This document shows positions 38,501 to 49,210 of a stretch of DNA of 64,000 nucleotides, in pieces. The DNA comes from Spodoptera frugiperda (taxonomy: Eukaryota > Arthropoda > Insecta > Lepidoptera > Noctuidae). Position 1 is the stretch's first letter. Each line of letters starts with the position of its first letter. The notes below the pieces were generated by a model that made no database searches, was not told the origin of the DNA, and was given only the letters and a program-made list of their open reading frames with translations. Position numbers and translations under genes: made by a program. Where the stretch lies: assembly GCF_023101765.2 (NCBI RefSeq), contig NC_064231.1:6400501-6464500 (forward strand). The letters are read 5' to 3'.

Positions 38501-40041
38501 TGTAGGTTTTGGTTGGAGAAATTCTTTCTTTATTAAGTACAGTCTTAAGGGAACTTTTGTATGCATGTGTATAGGAAATGTAAAGCTTTTAAAACATATC
38601 TTTTTGATTAAATAAATAAACAAATTTCACAAGAGCAACTCTCTTTTATTTTGTCACCAGGTAGCCTTAAAGCGGCAGCAAGCCGCAGAAGACAAGATAG
38701 CTTTACACTTGGCTTCCGTAGAAAGTGGAACGGCATTGGAAGCTCTACCTCCAGGTCGGATATATGGGATGCGAGTCACCGGCCCATGCCCCAGCCCTGG
38801 ACCGGAACCTGACTCTGTTGCTGATGATCACACTGTAAGAAATAAAGATTTCAATTTTGTATCAAGTTGTTACACTTGTTACTTAGTAAACTGCCATTCA
38901 TTGATGCCAATTTTATAGATAATTTAATACTAATTTTAAATACCTACCTTTTAGTTTCACATACTAATTTTAATACTAATTTTAAATTTTGCCCCACAGC
39001 CAATCCACATCGACAGTGAGACGAGTGACTCTTTGCCAGACTGCTGCACTGTTTCACCTGATTCTGCTGGCAACTCTTCAGCCTCCGCGTCAATGCGGTG
39101 CGTATCGCATTATTAGATTTCCTTACATGTTTACATTAAAGTGGTAACTGATATACTACGTAAAGTTAAAATAATAATTCTGATTATTTCCTACAGTCCA
39201 GGTGAAGAAGGTTCTGAAAGTGAGAATGCGGTGAGCACAGCTGGTTTAGAGATGTTACGAAAACTGTTTCCCGGCAAGAAGCGCTCTGTGCTGGAACTAG
39301 TGCTACGACGATGCAACCACGACTTGCTACGAGCCGTAGAACATTTCAATGCTACACGTGTAAGTACAAAAATACCTACATCTTTATATTTTGGAATTTT
39401 ATACTACATATTACGGTGTGTAAACTTGTGTTTTAAATTTAGATGTCTAGATTATTTAGTTTTATTTCCTAAACAAAACATTCCATTGTGCATGAACTGG
39501 TACCTACCTAGGTATTTCGGTAGTTTAATTACAACCTAGAGTATAATGACTTTTTATCACTTTTAATTAAGTTATGATGATGATGATAAAATAGAATGGA
39601 AAACTATGTGCTATTAGACAATAATATTACAGTTTTTATATTTATAATCAGCTATAGAAATAGATACACGTTTATTACTTACCTATTTCTTTGATTCTAC
39701 ATATTATGTTTCCTAAAAACATTTTACTACATAACTGAATCTTTTAACAGGACCAGCGAGACAAGATACCAGGAATCAGCACTAGCAGCGGGTATGAGGC
39801 GTCGGTGTCAAGTTCTGAAGAGGTCGAGTCGAGGTGGTCAGCGTTCCGTCCAGTGGGACCTCGAGCTCCAATACTACCGGCGTTGGTCATGGGGCGAGTG
39901 TGCGGTTCTGACTGGTTGATACCGATGCCGGCCTTACCTGCACTCTCAGGTCCTCTACTACTACCTCTGCAGCACCCACACGCACCACCAGCTCCATGCA
40001 ACCCATGCTCCCCTGATTGTAGGCAGTGTAACCATCATTAG
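35536..40041 (+). CDS. dmrt93B: DMRT transcription factor with DM and DMA domains, probably dmrt93B
   Basis: Five exons (35536-35697, 38661-38834, 39000-39097, 39197-39359, 39751-40041) encode 295 aa. The DM domain lies at about 9-65: CARCRNHG, then GHKKACAYRLCQCPKC, then IKERQRIMAAQVALKRQQA. It has all the intertwined zinc-ligand Cys/His residues. The segment after it (EDKIALHLASVE.. LPPGRIYGM) resembles dmrt93B rather than doublesex. A DMA domain lies at about 155-197 (LEMLRKLFPGKKRSVLELVLRRCNHDLLRAVEHF), which Dsx lacks. The tail is proline-rich and ends HAPPAPCNPC..CRQCNHH. The protein is a nuclear DNA-binding regulator of development. Start chosen at the first of two tandem ATGs. The first intron is 3 kb. 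An ATTAAA at 40297-40302 may be the polyA signal. Paralogue assignment (93B versus 99B) is moderately sure. Confidence 0.9.
37025..37246 (+). mobile_element. 3' end of a non-LTR retrotransposon in DMRT intron 1
   Basis: The sequence matches the 43015-43235 copy along its length (GCGCGCGCCTCAAAGAGC, then CCGGAGCTGCAGACAACG, then GAAGTCATTGGATGATTTTT) and ends in an A-rich tail. The 5' boundary is ragged and no coding region remains. Confidence 0.7.
37905..38345. promoter_or_regulatory. Candidate intronic regulatory block of the DMRT gene
   Basis: Within the AT-rich first intron, about 37920-38140 is markedly less AT-rich and less repetitive. It is followed at 38281-38345 by a very GC-rich patch (GGGCCCCGGGCGGCGCCC). 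A 39-codon frame starts with an ATG at 38281 but has no splice continuation I trust. An enhancer, an alternative promoter or an alternative first exon are all possible. This is inference from composition only. Confidence 0.3.
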
Positions 40042-41227
40042 GATTACAATATAAAAACATGATATTTTAGTTTTTAATTCATCTAGTAGACTTATCAAGA
40101 ATATTGTACACGTACATCATACTTTTAGAACACGTATCTTCTATGTCACTCCAAAGGTATCATTAGTATTGTACCATTTGTCTACTATTATATCTTTAGC
40201 ACAGCTTACTCTTTTATTATTTTCGAGTCAAATTATGCTGCCATAATATCCAATGCCAAAGAATTTTACACTTAAGCTTGTAGATTATCGATTTTTATTA
40301 AAGTGCTGTTGTTATTTATTATTATTATTAAATTGTATCTTTTATATTGCAACTTTTGTTTTATTCTTGTCTATATGCGTCACCTTTATAGGTTAAGTAA
40401 GTATGTACTAGGTTTTTTTTTGTAAAATCGAAGGCTGAGATACTGAGCACCGAACGCGCTCTCGTTTCGATTACTTTAAACGTAAAGCAAACTCATACTA
40501 ATTGTACAGAATAATTCTTATAGAACTGAAGATACTGTACTTAGCACTCATGCTAGTATTCGACTGATACGAGACAGTTTCTGAGTGAGATGTATTGAGC
40601 AAATAAAATAACCTGGTATGGGACTTTGGGACATCAGTATCTCCTACCTTAGGGCAATTTCAGTCGTCAGTGAGTAATGCGTTGACAAATGAAGACAGAT
40701 CAAAGAACAAATAATTTAGTGGATGACAATTAGATTAGACAGCGAAGATCTTTCTGTGTCAAAGCATTGTTGGGTTATTTTGTACTATTATATACAGAAC
40801 AACTATTTGGATATAAATTTGATATTCAATTGATTGAATGTTCAACTTTTTTTTATTGAATCGGAGCAAACGAGCTGATCCTGAATTGCCTGTAGTCCAT
40901 TTTACAGAGTTTTTAAATATTTTCTAAGGGCATAGTAGGTACATAGAGCATGATGATTATCATCAATGCTTTTTACTTCATAAAGTAATTGATCAATAAA
41001 ATAAGTACATTAAATAATAACAAATTTAAAATTAAAGGTAACATTGGTTTCCTTCTGTAAGAACAATTAAAATTCTAGCTGATACTGTTACAAAGGTCAA
41101 GACGAGCAGCGTCACACATAATCACACATTAACATACAATGACGACATCCGTCGCTCATTCGCTCCACAGATAAAAAACTACTCCAAAGTCTGTAGCAGT
41201 AGGGTAAAGGAACATTTTGTCACCAAT
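40042..41227. other. Spacer between DMRT and the first THEM6-like gene
   Basis: It contains the DMRT 3' UTR and then AT-rich sequence. A stretch near 40850-40910 (GAGCAAACGAGCTGATC) looks like a decayed copy of the repeat at 43535-43765. The promoter of the THEM6-like gene should lie in the last few hundred bases. Confidence 0.45.
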
Positions 41228-42657
41228 ATGTTACAATACGTTGTATTAGTGTTTGTAGTTTTGAACATAGTTTGTGATATCAATTACTTGATTAGAACGT
41301 TAGTCTCGGTACTGACTGGAAGGCTGTATCAAAGGAAATATGCTTTGAATGAAACAACCACGATATATGGTGAGTGATGTGCTTATATAGATAGTTATAG
41401 GTTACTTCAGTTTATTCTAATGTTGTTAGGTTCTTATATTGGTAAAATACTTACCATACTTGATGTTTAACAACTTGATGATTACATTACATTAGGTACA
41501 TTAAAATCTATATACATACGTGTACGATTCAGCTATTTTCAGAAAAGACTAATCCTTAATTTTTCTCATAATATAATTTAAAAGCCATTCATTGACCGTT
41601 GTTAAATGCGTCAAGGATGGACTATTTCTTAAATTTTATTATACTTACTTAATATAATTTAATTCACTGACGTACTTCAATGCAAAAAAAGAAATGATAA
41701 AGTTTTATTAATATTCCCAGGTATTTGCACGTTTCAAGACTGTGATATAAACTTCAGAAATATTCGAATAGCCAGGCTACTTCGGGATCTTGACTTCGCG
41801 AGGTATCACTTTTATGAGAGGACCGGAATCTACCAGAGGAGTAGAGAGCTCAAAATTAAATCGCTACAAGGGTGTACACTGACTGTAACTGATGATCCAG
41901 TGCCTTTGTTTGCGCCTTACAAAATTAATACCAAGGTAACAGTATACATGATTACGATGACCTAATTAATTTGTGCATACGAAATTATTGTTGTGACGAA
42001 GCAGCGAATTGACCATCTATGTCTGACTTTTCACCTTCTGTTGGTTTGGAAATATTTTTTTAAGAAGTCAATTACATTACGATTTTTTTGTTTAATGCAA
42101 CAACATTAGCTGTTTGTACTTGCTGCTTATTGAAATAGGTACTTTTGTAGAATTCATTATTGTAATTTTCGGCTTACTCACGTGACTGTTTGAAGAGTTA
42201 CCTACGTGTGTAAGCCGAAAACTATAATTAATTTAGTATGTATTACTCACAAAAGTTATAGTATTTGTGGAAGTTGATATCCGATAATGTGAACATATCA
42301 GTATTATCATTAGGATGTTACCTCGAACATAGAGATGAATATTACGGCTATCTATACCTACTAAGTATTAAACCAACTTCAAATAAACTAAAAGATTTTA
42401 TCATTTTGAATTTTCAGCTCGTCTATTGGGATGATCGTTCTTTATTCTTGGAGCATGAAGTGATAACCATACGTGATGGTAAAGTTCGATCACTGCTATT
42501 ATCCCGCCAGCACGCGATAGGACGAAATGGGGACTCAACAGAAGCATTACTTGCAAACCTGCCTGGTTCAGAACTTCAGCCATCTTGCCCTGAATACATC
42601 GAACACTGGCTGGAAAGCATGCGAATAAACAGCGCAAAATTAAAAAAGGATAGTTAA
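41228..42657 (+). CDS. THEM6: THEM6-like hotdog-fold protein, paralogue 1 (divergent active-site region)
   Basis: Three exons (41228-41369, 41721-41935, 42418-42657) encode 198 aa. An N-terminal membrane anchor (about residues 2-25, rich in V and L) is followed by the THEM6/4HBT-like hotdog domain: DLDFARYHFYERTGIY, then LVYWDDRSLFLEHEVITIRDG, then CPEYIEHWLESMRINSAKL. The exons match paralogue 2 in length and phase for exons 1 and 2 (142 and 215 bp), which shows tandem duplication. The family's HMNNARY motif just before DFAR is replaced by RNIRIARLL, so thioesterase-type function may be lost or changed. THEM6 is an ER-membrane protein linked to lipid homeostasis. Likely polyA signal ATTAAA at 42662-42667. 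Confidence 0.87.
42160..42228. repeat. Foldback (MITE-like) in THEM6 paralogue 1, intron 2
   Basis: The arms around TTTTCGGCTTACTCACGTG (42166-42183) and CACACGTAGG..: 42204-42228 (CGTGTGTAAGCCGAAAACT) are near-complementary. The CGGCTTACTCACGTGACTGT start resembles the repeat at 53872-54010, so it is probably a derivative of that family. Confidence 0.5.
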
Positions 42658-42784
42658 TTTAATTAAAGAAAATGTATTTCTTGTGTGCTTTTTTTATTTA
42701 TTTCAAACGTTCTAGAATTCTATCCGCGACTTTTAAAAAAACGCTACTCATAAATAGGCGCATACTGTGTAAGTACGACATTAT

Positions 42785-43235
42785 GTCACCTTAGACGGGA
42801 GCGAGGGGGAATGGGACGCCGTCTCCTCCTTCTGCGAATCAGTCATGCTAGCTAAGGAGGAGGCGGAGCGCGTGAGGGAACGATCCTCCTCACGCCCCAA
42901 TCCGGGCGTCGGGGATCGCGTGACGATCTCCGACCACCGTAAGTGCGGGTCTGCGGACGGCGAGTAAGGGTAGCTCGCCGCCCGACCACAACCAGACACG
43001 TGCGTACGGTGCGTCGCGTTCTGCGCGCGCCTCAAAGAGCCAGACCACCACAGATGGGGCCCAGTAGGGCTGATGCCCGATCCGGAGCTGCGGACAACGT
43101 AAAAGGTTACAGGGGCTCCGGCTCAAAGCAGGAGAAGGAACGGGGTGGTTTTTAGTCAGTAAGAGTCTGACACTCCCTCCCGCCTCACCCAAGGCGGGAG
43201 AAGTCATTGGATGATTTTCTCCCCTCAAAAAAAAA
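42785..43235 (+). mobile_element. 5'-truncated non-LTR retrotransposon (R1-like), with end of pol ORF
   Basis: An open frame from 42785 to the stop at 42965-42967 encodes 60 residues, including EWDAVSSFCESVMLAKEEAERVRERS. This resembles the extreme C-terminus of the pol protein of R1/TRAS-type lepidopteran non-LTR elements. About 260 bp of 3' UTR follows, ending in a poly-A run (43227-43236). The element is truncated at its 5' end, as usual for target-primed reverse transcription. Shorter copies of the 3' UTR lie at 25172, 37025 and, inverted, 46345. Family assignment is recalled. Confidence 0.75.
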
Positions 43236-43534
43236 AGACAGCTTCTTTTCGGAGTATAAAGCGTGATAATATTCATGTTGTTCCTATTGCACAAATTACA
43301 TGGTACAATAACGTGTCGTATAGAATTATTATAAATACATTAATAACTACATAATATAAAACTGGTTATACTAAGTACTTAGGTAATTAAGCACCAAGAA
43401 TCAATAAATTGATTAGTGTTTGCATAATAGGATAAAGTTACCTAGGTACAAGGATTGGTAATGATTTTTTACTTTATGGGATGGAAACGAGATTCTGTAA
43501 AAAAACTACATCGATCCCTTTTTCATGGTATAAG

Positions 43535-43765
43535 CCGGTAAACTAGTAGACGGATCACCTGATGCTAAGCAATCGCCAATGGAGACATTAAACACCGCAG
43601 GCGTTACAAGTGCGTAGCCGGCGTTTTGGGGGTTAGGAATTTAAATACTCCTGTAACCTCACTCACACAACGCATGCGTTTTTTCACGTCAGTTTTCTGT
43701 GAGGCCGTGGTATCACTCCGGTCGAGCCGATTCGTGCCGAAGCATGGCTCTTCCACATTTAAAGA
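43535..43765. mobile_element. Noctuid-type interspersed repeat (non-autonomous)
   Basis: The segment has the recognisable pieces GACGGATCACCTGATG, GGCGTTACAAGTGCGTAGCC and GTGAGGCCGTGGTATCACTC, in the order of a repeat seen very often in noctuid genomes (recalled). It is GC-richer than its surroundings. No coding capacity is seen. Confidence 0.6.
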
Positions 43766-44362
43766 CCATATAATTATGATCGGTTATTGTTATTAAATTC
43801 GACCATTAATGGAGCTTTGACTAGAAGCTCCAAAAGCTATCTTGTTATGCGATGTTTCAAACCATTAATCTCAGTGCAATGGTTATTTAGTAAACTACTT
43901 ACAACATTTCTGAGATTTTTGTAATGTGCATATTGGACAAACTGCATCTGAATGCAACTATCTTCACGTCACTCCGGTGCAATGGTCAGTGACTTGGTAC
44001 TATACGATCTTGTACTTGAACTTGGTATGCACCTGTACCACTTTACACACGACGAGCAACCGCTCAATAACCACCATTCAGCACAATTCAAGTGACATGG
44101 CATCTCTCTCCCACCCTAACATTTAGTAACAAGTTAAACAAGGACAGCAGAACTTAAAACATTGCTGTCTTTGTCATACTAACGTTATGTCGCGATAGGA
44201 ATGTTTATAAGAATACATAATACTTCAAAAACTTTTATATTACGTTGTCTACCTAATGGAACTTAGTGTTGTTTGAGCAGTTAGAGTGGTCCTACGGTTA
44301 TTTTTTGTCATACATTACCGTAGTGTTTTAAATTTCTAGTTTTAATATCAATAATACCAGCA

Positions 44363-47300
44363 ATGTATTGTATAATAGTGACTTTAATAGCTCTTGCTTA
44401 CGTCTTCTGGGATGTCAATTACTTTTTAAGGATTGCTTTCACAATTGGACTTGGCCGACTGTTCCAAAAGAAATGCGGTGTTAATGATACGACCACAATT
44501 TACGGTAAGTCGGTGTTTTTGTTAAATATGCGTATATTAATGAGTGCATCACCTGCCAACGTGATCGAAATTTTTATGTACTTAGGTAATTTACATGTTA
44601 GGTGAGTACTTTGGTGTGCATCTATCTATTTAGCAAATCCTTACCTATTAGGTAATGTGTTACGGAAAATGTATGATGAATGTTAAATAGAAGTGCGTGT
44701 AGATCAGAATTGTCATAATAGGTACTAGGTAGGTACATATTAGTGCAACGAATATATATATTCGCATACGTATTCGCGACTATACGCACATTTTTTTTAT
44801 ATTTACATTAGCAATTTTTAATGCGAATGTGGTGAATATGAATATATAAATGTTTTTATTGTAAAAAGGTAAATTCAATAGAGGTATAGAAATAGTTTAT
44901 TATTTATTACTATTCCTTAAACTGCCGCGGCTAGAGATGGGTATTTATTCGTCTACAACTTATCTCTAGTTGACGAGGTTTTCGGATAATACTTTCTGAT
45001 TGCATATTAATATTGGCTTGTATTGTTCTATACTACTTTTCTCTTCTCTTCTCGATGTTTTAATTTCATTAATATTCTTCAAAGACATATTTTTGAGAAA
45101 AATCCAAAATCTTATATTTTTGGACCTTTGATTCAAATAAATTTCTATGGGTTCTAATAGTAAATTCGGTCACCACCAAAATTTAGCTGTTCCCTTATTT
45201 TGGTTATATGTCTACTATTTTAATGTTTTCTTTGATCCGACTAGAAATTCATACAAACAATTACAAATATGTGCTGCAAGTCACGCATTAAGTACCTAAG
45301 CTATCAAAATAAAGCTTTAGATCATTGATCCAAATTATTAAGTCAATATTCGCAAGTCAATGTCTGATTATGACATATATGTATATAATTCGTTACATCA
45401 CTAGCACGTATTTAATTCCATAAAGTAGATACGGACTACACAAAAGTTTCCATACTTGTTTTTACAAAGCTACAAAAAGTCGTGTTATTTGCCTCTACAT
45501 ACGATTTCGGGGTTTCCATAAAATTAAATCTATGAACTATCTAACAATAGGTACCTCATCACATTATCATTATAAAATATTTATTGAAAATTTGGGCAAC
45601 TAATAAATTAAATGTAAATGAAAACATTAAGCAATTTGCTAATTTGCCAAACGCTACAAAGAACTGTGTAAACTCGTATGGTACGGTACCTAAATTTGTG
45701 AAGTATGTTTACCAAGTAGTGGTTTATAGCGGTTTAAGTAGATATGCCAATAAAATTATATGTTTTTATAACTCATCAACTCGTCGTACGTAACGAAAAG
45801 GAATTTTTTATAAGTTTGTAAAACTATGACTAATCTACGATTGTAGTGCAAACACTACAATCGTAGATTAATCATAGTTTTACAATACTTATAATGATTC
45901 AACAACAATACTTATAATAATTCTGTTCCAATTTCTAATTTTAAAAACCTTTTTAAATAAATATTTTGGACAATCTTGTTGGTATCTCGTCTCTAATACG
46001 ACGTAGGTTATGAACGAAATAACGGAGACGAATTTGACGAAAGGAGTGGTAACTTTCGTTAGATTCGTCTTATTTTTATACGAGTAGTCACCACCGCGTG
46101 CCATCGGATACCCACGCATAGGTGATACGACGGAGACAACGCCGTCAGTCCTAGGTCCTAGATATCTATCATAGTTATAGTTTTATAGAAGTAACCTATG
46201 TAAACGTATGTCAATTATAACAATGTACACGCACATCATACACACTCCTTTAGAGTACCTAATTTGGTAATTCATTTTCAATTCTTGGATTGAAATTGAG
46301 ACTCAAAATAATTCTATTAGAACTTAGATTTAAAAACTATTTTTTAAGGGTTGAAAATCATCCAATGACTTCCAAACCGCCTTGGGCGAGGCGAAATAAT
46401 AGTGTCAGACTCTTACTTTGCTGAAGCCTTACGAGCTGAAGCCCCGGTAAACCCGCTTGGTAGTCCGCAGTTCCGGATAGATTTAAAAGCTTGGACTTTC
46501 AAATTGTCCTAGTCAATGAATAGTAGGTCCTTATATTAAAAGTCTCATTTAATAATAATATTCTTATATCATTTCAGGTTTCTGCACAACACAAGATGTA
46601 GATATCTTCCTGAAACATATGAACAACGCTCGCTACGTACGAGAGTTGGACTTTGCCAGATTCCATTTCTACGACCGCACCGGTATTTACGCCAACATCA
46701 CGGCTGTCGATGGTCACGCACTGCAAGGCGCTTCTAGCATCCGTTATAGGAGAACCATCCCTATTTTCAGTGCTTATAAGGTCGAAACTAAGGTGAGTTT
46801 GTGTTCCATACAATAAGGTGTTAAATATGCCTATATTATATTTACCTACATCTCAGTAAATATGTAGAAAAGGTATGACTCGACACTGGCAGTATAGTCG
46901 ACAAAAATGTATTGGAGAATCGGTTGCCATTCAAGAAAAAAAAGGTATTATGTGCTCACTGTAAATTAACATTATTATGGGATAACCTTTTAGTTAGATT
47001 TAGAGACAAAGTATAATATATTACTGAATTTCTACTTGTATCTTTCATATTCATAACTCTTAAAGAAGTAAATACAAACGGAGGGTTTTCAAAGCAACAG
47101 TTCAAAATATATTTTTAAATTTCAATAAAAATAATTAAGATGTAACCAATTTTTTATATTTTCGATTCTTACCGATCTGACGTCATTCTATATATTCTTT
47201 TGTTATATTTTATTGCATTTTTTTTAATTTGGATATAATGTCTATAGGTAATAATTAAGAAAATAGTGTGATAACTATTATTTCTTTATGACAATTAATT

Positions 47301-47624
47301 ATACGAGCATTAGCGACTATTTAGCAAAATGATTTTTACTGCCTTTTGTGATATTATAATGTGTTAATAAATAAATGTAAATGTTGATTTCAGCTGGCTT
47401 ACTGGGAAGACAAAACGCTGTACATCGAACAAAAGTTTATCACATTGAACGATGGCTTCGTGCGTGCTGTAGTCCTGTCAAGACAGAACCTCATCAATGT
47501 AGACACTGAGACCCTGTTCCGAGGCATCCCTGGAGCTGACCAGAAGCCCGAGTGCCCTGAGGAAATCAAACATTGGCTCCAAGCCATCGAAATCTCTAGC
47601 GCCAAACTTAGAAAGAAGGATTAG
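44363..47624 (+). CDS. THEM6: THEM6-like hotdog-fold protein, paralogue 2 (canonical motif)
   Basis: Three exons (44363-44504, 46578-46792, 47394-47624) encode 195 aa. The N-terminal hydrophobic anchor (MYCIIVTLIALAYVFWDVNY) precedes the hotdog domain. It retains HMNNARYVRELDFARFHFYD, the signature of THEM6 and related thioesterase-like proteins. The C-terminal half includes AYWEDKTLYIEQKFITLNDG and PEEIKHWLQAIEISSAKL. Exon lengths of exons 1 and 2 equal those of paralogue 1. An AATAAA at 47709-47714 is a likely polyA signal. Coding GC in exon 3 is higher than in paralogue 1. It is probably the conserved member of the pair; THEM6 localises to the ER membrane in mammals. Confidence 0.9.
45818..45883. 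repeat. 31-bp stem hairpin in THEM6 paralogue 2, intron 1
   Basis: The arms 45818-45848 and 45853-45883 pair with one mismatch around a 4-base loop (core AATCTACGATTGTAGTG). Pairing extends imperfectly outward (TATAAG/CTTATA). It is AT-rich and precursor-sized. It could be a tiny palindromic MITE or a microRNA/hairpin-RNA precursor. Its near-perfect pairing and very short loop argue more for a foldback element. Confidence 0.7.
46345..46480 (-). mobile_element. Inverted 3' scrap of the non-LTR retrotransposon
   Basis: The minus strand reads through GGTTTACCGGGGCTTCAGC, then a degenerate middle, then GAAGTCATTGGATGATTTTC, the 3' end of the 42785-43235 element. It is degenerate and non-coding, in intron 1 of THEM6 paralogue 2. 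Confidence 0.6.
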
Positions 47625-49210
47625 TTCTACACTTAAATAGCTTGTAATTAGTTACTCACTATTTATATGAATGTTTGCATGTTTTACTTATAAATGTGTA
47701 AATGCAAAAATAAAGGTTGCGGTTCCTTAAACATTTTTTATTCTACGAAAAAACTTTGTCGATTAAACAGATGTTGAATAACTCAAACAAAATAACACAG
47801 ATGTATCGTATTACGCATCAGTGCAGCACTCTGGCGCTTGTCACCGCACCGGCTAATGTTACTGTACAAACAACCTGAACACTAGGGACACGAATTTAGA
47901 GACTTATGATATATTTACCGCAACGGATTTTATACCTTACCCCAAAAACATAAGCTTTAAAATATACTAGTTAGAAATTGTACTTGAACTCTACTCCAGA
48001 GCTCATATTTAATTTGTTATTCTTTTGGGGAATCGTACACACATTAGAGTAGATATGCGTAAGGTAAATTAACAAGAACTTTTTAACAAAAAAATACTAT
48101 TTAAAATGGTGTTACATTTTCAGTATCGATTATTTTCTTCTGAGTTTTTTATATCTTTTTTTTTCTGTAGTATGGCAGTTTACATAACTTTTTTTTGTTA
48201 CCTTAATTAACAATACATAATATGATATACGTAATTATAAAATAAAAAATCATAAAATATAAGAAATTATCATGCCATGAATTTCATGCTACGCGCTACG
48301 AAGCGTAGCAACGTCGTAGCATTTTTAAAATTTATTATTTTTGCGTAATAATCAAGTACGGATGGATCTATTTCGTAATTGCTACAAAAATATAATTAGA
48401 AGCATGATTATAATGTTAAAGTTTCTTATTAATTCTAGCTAGAAAATACAATGGTTTGAACATACGTACTTGTTTGCGGTGCGGGTGTGATTCATATTAT
48501 TTGACGCCGAGTCGGTGCGTGTGAAGTAGTCAGTTTTTTCGGGAGTTCCTTAATTAGCCGACGGCGGCAAGGAAGCTCCCGACCACACACACTTTGTACA
48601 CCGACTAAACAATCTTCATACTTCCCTAGTAAAAGAAGAATTACCTTGAAATAGAAATCAATAGCGAGCTATGTACATATTTTTATTTGTTTGTTTGATC
48701 GGGAAACAAAACTGCATGCATGGTATTTATTGAATTTTTAATGATTGTGAACTCGGTTTCTTGATATTAGCTATGTTGTGCCTACGAGTACACTTAGGTA
48801 CAAGTATCCAATAATTTTTACATTGGACACGAAATTGTACCGTGTACCATAGGGAACTAAATTGAAAATAATGACGACATTCAAACATTTTTCTTCTACG
48901 TGATCAAGTATCAAGAAGTATAGTATGTTCTAAATAAAGGTGGCGCTAACCGCGTGTGTCTTGTCGCACAACAATAACAAAATATCCATTAGCTTTAGTG
49001 GTTTCTGTTCAGTGCAGCCGACTCATAACACAACCATCTACATATTTTATTTTGTTTAATGTGCATACCATTTATTAGCCCGCGTTATAGCTCAACAAAT
49101 GTTGACACTGTATTATTAAAAGCTTCAGGTACTTATTTCGTAATGAAACCTCTTTGTTATGGACACGATTACCATAAATTTTCCTGGAAATTCTTTATGG
49201 TAGTAAATTA
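47625..49210. other. AT-rich spacer downstream of THEM6 paralogue 2
   Basis: I see no gene. It contains CG-rich islets: TGCTACGCGCTACG around 48288-48325, and an imperfect inverted repeat about 48538-48577 (CGGGAGTTCCTT with AAGGAAGCTCCCG). These look like decayed repeat ends. Confidence 0.45.

Larger units (their letters stand above)
42658..44362. other. Spacer between the two THEM6-like genes
   Basis: This 1.7-kb stretch is largely taken up by the retroelement at 42785-43235 and the repeat at 43535-43765. The last ~500 bp should contain the promoter of paralogue 2. No further gene is seen. Confidence 0.55.

Noticed and set aside
42781..43294. Minus-strand frames of 84 and 134 codons
   Set aside because: They are antisense to the retroelement 3' end, whose plus-strand pol frame explains the open reading.
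45584..45793. 69-codon plus-strand frame in THEM6 paralogue 2, intron 1
   Set aside because: It is low-complexity AT-rich sequence with no homology I recognise, ending just before a hairpin.
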